Source: Alcanivorax sp. UBA4485 | GTDB taxonomy: Bacteria > Pseudomonadota > Gammaproteobacteria > Pseudomonadales > Alcanivoracaceae | Assembly (NCBI GenBank): GCA_002389055.1 | Contig: DGNT01000126.1 | Coordinates: forward strand, 1-10,303 | Reading direction: 5' to 3' | DNA length: 10,303 bases | Shown here: positions 6,648-10,303 of the stretch, piece by piece | How the letters are laid out: every line of letters begins with the position of its first letter | Position numbering within the stretch: the stretch's first letter is position 1 | The notes under the pieces: generated by a model | What the model was told of the DNA's origin: nothing | Databases searched by the model: none | What the model saw: only the letters and a program-made list of their open reading frames with translations | Program-made: the position numbers and the translations under genes

Positions 6648-7355
6648 ATGAACGCCGGCGAGCAACTGCAATATCATCTGGAACGTTTCTTCGCGCTGCA
6701 TCAGCACGGCGGCGACGCGCTATTCCTGGCCCGCCTGGGCCGGGTTCAGGCATTCCAACGCCAGCGCCTGATGGACACCCACCAGACCCTGCTCGAGGAC
6801 CCGGCCCTGCGTCCCGGCGTCACCTTTCTGCTCGACGACGTCTACGGCGGCCGCGACCTGCTGCCGGTGGCGCGGGAAATCCGCCGCGCCCTGCCCAAGG
6901 CCATGCGCCTGCTGCCCGAAAAGGTGATGGCCACCTCCGCCGACGCGTTGGAAGCGGCGATCATCACCCAGGAACTGGACGAGGCCCTGGTCGGCGTGCT
7001 CGGCGACCGCCTCGACACGCCGCTGGATGACAACGCCTACGCCGAAGGCTACCGGACCGCCGGCCACCCGGACCAGCGCCGCCGACAACTGCAACTGGTG
7101 GCCGGTTTAGGGCATCATATCGACCGCTATGTGCGCTCGCGGATGGTCCAGACCACCTTCCGGCTGGTGCGCCGCCCGGCCCATGCGGCGGGCTTCGCGA
7201 ACCTGTATGATTTCATGGATCGCAGTTTCCGTGTGATGAAACCGGTACCCAGCGTGGGCCGCCTTCTCGAGCGCATCGCCGCCCGCGAAGCGCGCATCAT
7301 GGACCGGCTGTTCGACCGGCATCCCGCTCCTTTCAAGGACGTCCCCAATGAGTAA
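6648..7355 (+). CDS. FFLEELY-motif family protein of unknown function
   Basis: This is a soluble, probably all-helical protein of 235 residues, with no signal peptide or membrane segment visible. I assign it to the FFLEELY-motif family from the block FLLDDVYGGRD (residues 60-70), a conservative variant of FFLEELYGPRD. The context also fits: an N-terminal helix ending in RQRLMDTHQTLLEDP, the downstream RRALPKAMRLLPEKV block, then a helix with ALEAAIITQELDEAL. No catalytic motif is recognisable, and no biochemical function is known to me for the family. It has a good Shine-Dalgarno (GGAGG, seven bases before ATG), a candidate promoter of its own, and an 8-base overlap with ubiE (ATGAGTAA). It is therefore probably translated with the ubiquinone genes, but a role in that pathway is only guilt by association. 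The family assignment is from memory of the motif, so it is moderately certain. Confidence 0.8.
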   Translation: MNAGEQLQYHLERFFALHQHGGDALFLARLGRVQAFQRQRLMDTHQTLLEDPALRPGVTFLLDDVYGGRDLLPVAREIRRALPKAMRLLPEKVMATSADALEAAIITQELDEALVGVLGDRLDTPLDDNAYAEGYRTAGHPDQRRRQLQLVAGLGHHIDRYVRSRMVQTTFRLVRRPAHAAGFANLYDFMDRSFRVMKPVPSVGRLLERIAAREARIMDRLFDRHPAPFKDVPNE

Positions 7356-8106
7356 CAACGACGACAACAAGGTTACCCACTTCGGCTACCAGCAGGTGCC
7401 GTGGCAGGAGAAGCAGCAGCGGGTGGCGGGCGTATTCCGTTCGGTGGCGGGCAAATACGACGTCATGAACGATCTGATCTCCATGGGCAGCCACCGGGTG
7501 CTCAAACGCATGACCCTGGAACTGGCCGGCGTGCGCCCGGGCCAGCGGGTGCTGGACCTGGCCGGCGGCACCGGCGACCTGGCGATCAAGTTTTCCCGCC
7601 TGGTGGGCGACACCGGCCAGGTGGTGCTGGCCGACATTAACGACGCCATGCTGTCGGTGGGCCGCGACCGCCTGATCGACGCCGGCTGCGGCCACAACAC
7701 CCAGGTCGCCCAGGTCAACGGCGAGTGCCTGCCGTTCGAGGACAACAGCTTCAACTGCATCACCATCGCCTTCGGCCTGCGCAACATCACCGACAAGGAC
7801 GCCGCCCTGCGCTCCATGCTCCGCGTGCTCAAGCCCGGCGGCCGGCTGCTGGTGCTGGAGTTCTCCCATCCGGTGCACAAGCCGTTGTCCAAGCTCTATG
7901 ACCTTTACTCCTTCGCGGTCTGGCCGCGGCTGGGCAAGCTGGTGGTCAACGATTCCGAAAGCTACCGCTATCTCGCCGAATCGATCCGCATGCACCCGGA
8001 TCAGGACACCCTGAAAGGCATGATGGACCAGGCCGGTTTCCAGCGCAGCGAGTACTTCAACATGCTCGGCGGCATCGTCGCCCTGCACCGGGGGTTCAAG
8101 GTCTGA
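7348..8106 (+). CDS. ubiE: Ubiquinone/menaquinone C-methyltransferase UbiE
   Basis: This class I SAM-dependent methyltransferase adds the C2 methyl group in ubiquinone synthesis (2-polyprenyl-6-methoxy-1,4-benzoquinol to its 3-methyl form). In organisms that make menaquinone it also converts demethylmenaquinol to menaquinol. The 252 residues match E. coli (251). SAM motif I is LDLAGGTGD (residues 69-77), followed by the acidic VLADIN strand. Other hallmarks are FGLRNITDKD (from 142), VLKPGGRLLVLEFS, and SYRYLAESIRMHPDQ (205-219) with the closing GGIVALHRGFK. The ATG is preceded by AAGGA eight bases upstream and lies within the end of the upstream gene. The stop overlaps ubiJ as TGATG. Whether menaquinone is made here cannot be judged from this window. 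Confidence 0.97.
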   Translation: MSNNDDNKVTHFGYQQVPWQEKQQRVAGVFRSVAGKYDVMNDLISMGSHRVLKRMTLELAGVRPGQRVLDLAGGTGDLAIKFSRLVGDTGQVVLADINDAMLSVGRDRLIDAGCGHNTQVAQVNGECLPFEDNSFNCITIAFGLRNITDKDAALRSMLRVLKPGGRLLVLEFSHPVHKPLSKLYDLYSFAVWPRLGKLVVNDSESYRYLAESIRMHPDQDTLKGMMDQAGFQRSEYFNMLGGIVALHRGFKV

Positions 8107-8732
8107 TGCGCGAACCCGGTCTTATTTCCACCACCGCCATCGCCAGCGTGGAGCGCGCCATCAACGCCGCGCTGCGCTCCGACCCGGCCACCGCCGCGCG
8201 GCTCAGCCGCCACGCCGGACGCCTGCTGGCGGTGCATCTGACACTGCCGCCCGTGCGCCTTTACGCGTTGATCGTTGAAGAAGGCGTGGAGCTCTACCTG
8301 CGCAGCGACGCCGAGCCGGACGTCAGCGTCACCGGCAACCCGGTGGATCTGGCCGCCCTGCTGCTCGACTGGCGCCGCCAGCCCCATGTGATCGGTGGCG
8401 CCCTGCGCGTGGAGGGCAACCGCGAACTGCTGCAGGACGTGCGCGATCTGGCCGCCGATCTGGACCTGGACTGGGGCGCGCTGCTGGAACCGGTGATCGG
8501 CGGCGAGATGGCCCAGCAACTGGACCAGGGCGCGCGGCGCCTGTTCGGCTGGGCCCGCCAGGCGTTCGACCGCCTCGGCCACCAGATGGGCGATTACATC
8601 GGCGGCGAGTCCGGCCTGCTGGCGCTGCGCCGCGACGTCTATGAGTTCTACCAGGACGTGGACGAACTGCGCGGCGACGTGGACCGGCTGGACGCCCGGG
8701 TTCAACGCCTGAAAGGGAGCCCGCGTTCCTGA
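8106..8732 (+). CDS. ubiJ: Ubiquinone biosynthesis accessory factor UbiJ (SCP2 domain)
   Basis: UbiJ is a non-catalytic factor of the soluble ubiquinone-synthesis complex. Its SCP2-type lipid-binding domain is thought to hold the hydrophobic intermediates while UbiE and the other enzymes modify them. The product has 208 residues (E. coli 201). The SCP2 fold covers roughly residues 15-110, with the characteristic VSVTGNPVDLAALL and IGGALRVEGNRELLQDVRDL blocks. A middle amphipathic part contains DWGALLEPVIGGEMAQQL. The C-terminal 30 residues (about 174-203, VDELRGDVDRLDARVQRLK) look like a coiled coil with leucine/valine heptads, as in other UbiJ proteins. The gene overlaps both ubiE and ubiB by one base, so translation is probably coupled. 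Sequence divergence in this family is high, but domain layout and position make the call firm. Confidence 0.94.
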   Translation: MREPGLISTTAIASVERAINAALRSDPATAARLSRHAGRLLAVHLTLPPVRLYALIVEEGVELYLRSDAEPDVSVTGNPVDLAALLLDWRRQPHVIGGALRVEGNRELLQDVRDLAADLDLDWGALLEPVIGGEMAQQLDQGARRLFGWARQAFDRLGHQMGDYIGGESGLLALRRDVYEFYQDVDELRGDVDRLDARVQRLKGSPRS

Positions 8733-10303
8733 TGCCGCCAATCAGCCGCCTGCTGGTGGTCGCCCATGTGGCGTGCCGCTACCGACTGTTATCCCTGCTG
8801 CCGCCCCACCCGGCCCGTCCCTTCCTGGTGCTGTTGCAATACCTGATGCCCTCCAGCTGGCTGGGCACCGGCAACCTCAGCGAAGGCGAGCGCCTCAAGC
8901 TGGCGCTGGAGCGCCTGGGGCCGATTTTCATCAAATTCGGCCAGTTGATGGCCACCCGCCGGGACATGCTGCCGCCGGAATGGACCGAGGCCCTGGCGCA
9001 CCTGCAGGACCGGGTGGCGCCGTTCGACGGCGCCCAGGCCCGGCGACTGGTGGAGGCCAGCCTGCCGCGCCCCCTCGACGAGATTTTCGCGCACTTCGAC
9101 GACACGCCACTGGCCTCCGCCTCGGTGGCCCAGGTACACCCCGCCACCCTGCTCGACGGCGGCCAGGTGGTGGTCAAGGTACTGCGCCCGGGTGTCGAAC
9201 AGCGCGTGGAACGGGACCTCAAGGTAATGGGGTTCGGCGCCCGGCTGCTGGAAGCGCTGTGGGCGGACTCGCGCTACTTCCACCCGCGCAAAGTGGTGCA
9301 CGACTATCAGACCGTGATCCGCGCCGAGCTGGACCTGGAACGGGAAGCCAGCAACAGCGAAGCCATGCGCCGCCACTTCCTGTTCAGCCCACTGCTCTAC
9401 ATTCCCGCCGTGCACCTGGCGCTGTCGTCCCGGCGGGTGATGGTGTCGGACCGCATCCACGGCATTCCGGTCAACGACATCGCGGCGATCCGCGCCGCCG
9501 GCATCGACCCGCGGGTGCTCGCCGAGCGCGGCGTGGAAATTTTCTTCGCCCAGGTGTTCCGGCATAACTTCTTCCACGCCGACATGCACCCGGGCAATAT
9601 CTTCGTCAACCCGGAGCACCCGCAATCGCCGCAATACATGGCGGTGGACTGCGCCATCGCCGGGCGCCTCTCCAAGCAGGACCTGAACGTGCTGGGCCGC
9701 ATGGTGCTCGCGGTGATGCGCGAGGATTACCCCGGCCTGGTGGACCAGGTGATCCGTGCCGGCTGGGCGCGCGGGCCGGTGGACCGCCACCGCTTCGAGC
9801 AGGCGGTCACCGAGATCATCGCGCCGGTGCGCGGCGCCAACCTGGAGAGTATGGAGTTCGCGCCGCTGGTACTGCGGCTGTTCGACCTGGCCCGGGACTA
9901 CCACATCGAAGCACCGGTGCAGTACATCCTGCTGATGAAAACCCTGGTGCACATTGAAGGCCTGGGGCGCAGCATCTACCCGCAGCTGGATATCTGGACC
10001 GTGGGCCGGCCGCTGCTGGAAGCCTGGATGATGGAGGAGTACGGCCCCGCCGCCACCGCCAACAAACTGCGCAACCGGCTGCCGGAATGGGCGGCGCAGC
10101 TGCCGGATATGCCAGAGCTGCTGCGCGACGGCCTGGAAAGCCTGCGCCACCAGCCCCAGCAGCAACGGGAAATGGCGCATTACTTTGAAACCGGCCTGCG
10201 CCGCCACCGGCACAAAATGCTGGGCGGCCTGGGCGGCCTGGGCCTGGCCGCGCTGGCGGCGGTGGACGCCCTGCACGGCATCGGCCAGTGGGCCTGGCCG
10301 ATG
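8732..10303 (+). CDS. ubiB: Ubiquinone biosynthesis atypical kinase/ATPase UbiB (3' end cut by window)
   Basis: UbiB is a membrane-anchored atypical protein-kinase-like ATPase of the ADCK/COQ8 family, needed for ubiquinone synthesis and thought to help extract lipid precursors from the membrane. 524 residues are visible (E. coli has 546) and no stop is reached, so about 20-30 are missing. Family-specific KxGQ is KFGQ (68-71). The Ala-rich nucleotide loop is ASASVAQVH (128-136), the ATP lysine is K149, and ELDLEREASN follows. The catalytic loop is HADMHPGN (282-289). The metal-binding DFG-like motif reads DCAIAG (306-311), with Ala where DCG or DFG is usual. A Gly/Leu/Ala-rich stretch near the window end (starting GGLGGLGLAALAA) looks like the first of the C-terminal membrane segments. 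The ATG overlaps the ubiJ stop (TGATG), and AAGGGAG lies 12 bases upstream. Confidence 0.96.
   Translation, partial: MPPISRLLVVAHVACRYRLLSLLPPHPARPFLVLLQYLMPSSWLGTGNLSEGERLKLALERLGPIFIKFGQLMATRRDMLPPEWTEALAHLQDRVAPFDGAQARRLVEASLPRPLDEIFAHFDDTPLASASVAQVHPATLLDGGQVVVKVLRPGVEQRVERDLKVMGFGARLLEALWADSRYFHPRKVVHDYQTVIRAELDLEREASNSEAMRRHFLFSPLLYIPAVHLALSSRRVMVSDRIHGIPVNDIAAIRAAGIDPRVLAERGVEIFFAQVFRHNFFHADMHPGNIFVNPEHPQSPQYMAVDCAIAGRLSKQDLNVLGRMVLAVMREDYPGLVDQVIRAGWARGPVDRHRFEQAVTEIIAPVRGANLESMEFAPLVLRLFDLARDYHIEAPVQYILLMKTLVHIEGLGRSIYPQLDIWTVGRPLLEAWMMEEYGPAATANKLRNRLPEWAAQLPDMPELLRDGLESLRHQPQQQREMAHYFETGLRRHRHKMLGGLGGLGLAALAAVDALHGIGQWAWPM

Noticed and set aside
6575..7030. Open frame starting in the REP-like repeat and overlapping the FFLEELY gene in another frame
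   Set aside because: The product is Arg/Pro/Gly-rich with no motif and no Shine-Dalgarno; it is a frame-shifted shadow of the gene starting at 6648.
10213..10260. Short GGCGGCCTG-type tandem repeat near the window end
   Set aside because: It encodes the Gly/Leu/Ala-rich start of the UbiB C-terminal membrane region, a normal consequence of high-GC codon use.
8789..10276. A 495-codon open frame on the minus strand opposite ubiB
   Set aside because: Shadow of ubiB, rich in His, Gln and Val; all conserved UbiB motifs are read on the + strand.

Overview
The window is a stretch of core chromosome from a high-GC gammaproteobacterium. Every gene I can support lies on the + strand. Protein content and gene order (primosomal helicase, arginyl-tRNA synthetase, FtsN-like SPOR protein, HslV, HslU, then ubiE-ubiJ-ubiB) resemble the Pseudomonas locus. 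A FFLEELY-motif protein sits directly before ubiE, where Pseudomonas carries the polyhydroxyalkanoate (pha) cluster, and this points to a Pseudomonas relative such as Alcanivorax or a neighbour. The genus is inferred from recalled gene orders and protein similarity and was not checked against a database.

Layout. Bases 1-2147 hold priA, which lacks only its first residues. A 69-base gap with a good -10 hexamer precedes argS (2217-3983). argS overlaps the ftsN-like gene (3983-4609) by one base. The 83-base gap at 4610-4692 is the most interesting non-coding stretch. It holds a close match to a sigma-32 (heat-shock) promoter, a near-perfect Shine-Dalgarno, and a 10-bp inverted repeat that would pair with that Shine-Dalgarno. 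hslV (4693-5229) and hslU (5229-6560) follow with a one-base overlap. The 87-base gap at 6561-6647 holds a REP-like palindrome with an extra tandem copy of one arm, directly followed by an extended -10 promoter. Then come a FFLEELY-like protein of unknown function (6648-7355), ubiE (7348-8106), ubiJ (8106-8732) and ubiB (8732 to the window end, missing its last residues). These four are joined by overlaps of 8, 1 and 1 bases.

How the genes work together. priA restarts stalled replication forks, argS charges tRNA-Arg, and the FtsN-like protein acts at the division septum. hslVU encodes a two-part ATP-dependent protease whose peptidase, unfoldase and apparent heat-shock control all lie here. 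ubiE, ubiJ and ubiB act together in late ubiquinone synthesis. The FFLEELY-like protein is probably co-transcribed with them, but its role is unknown.

I see no tRNA or rRNA gene, CRISPR array, transposase, phage gene or toxin/defence cassette. No wholly new system stands out. The observations most worth following are the hslV leader and the REP/promoter junction before the FFLEELY-like gene.
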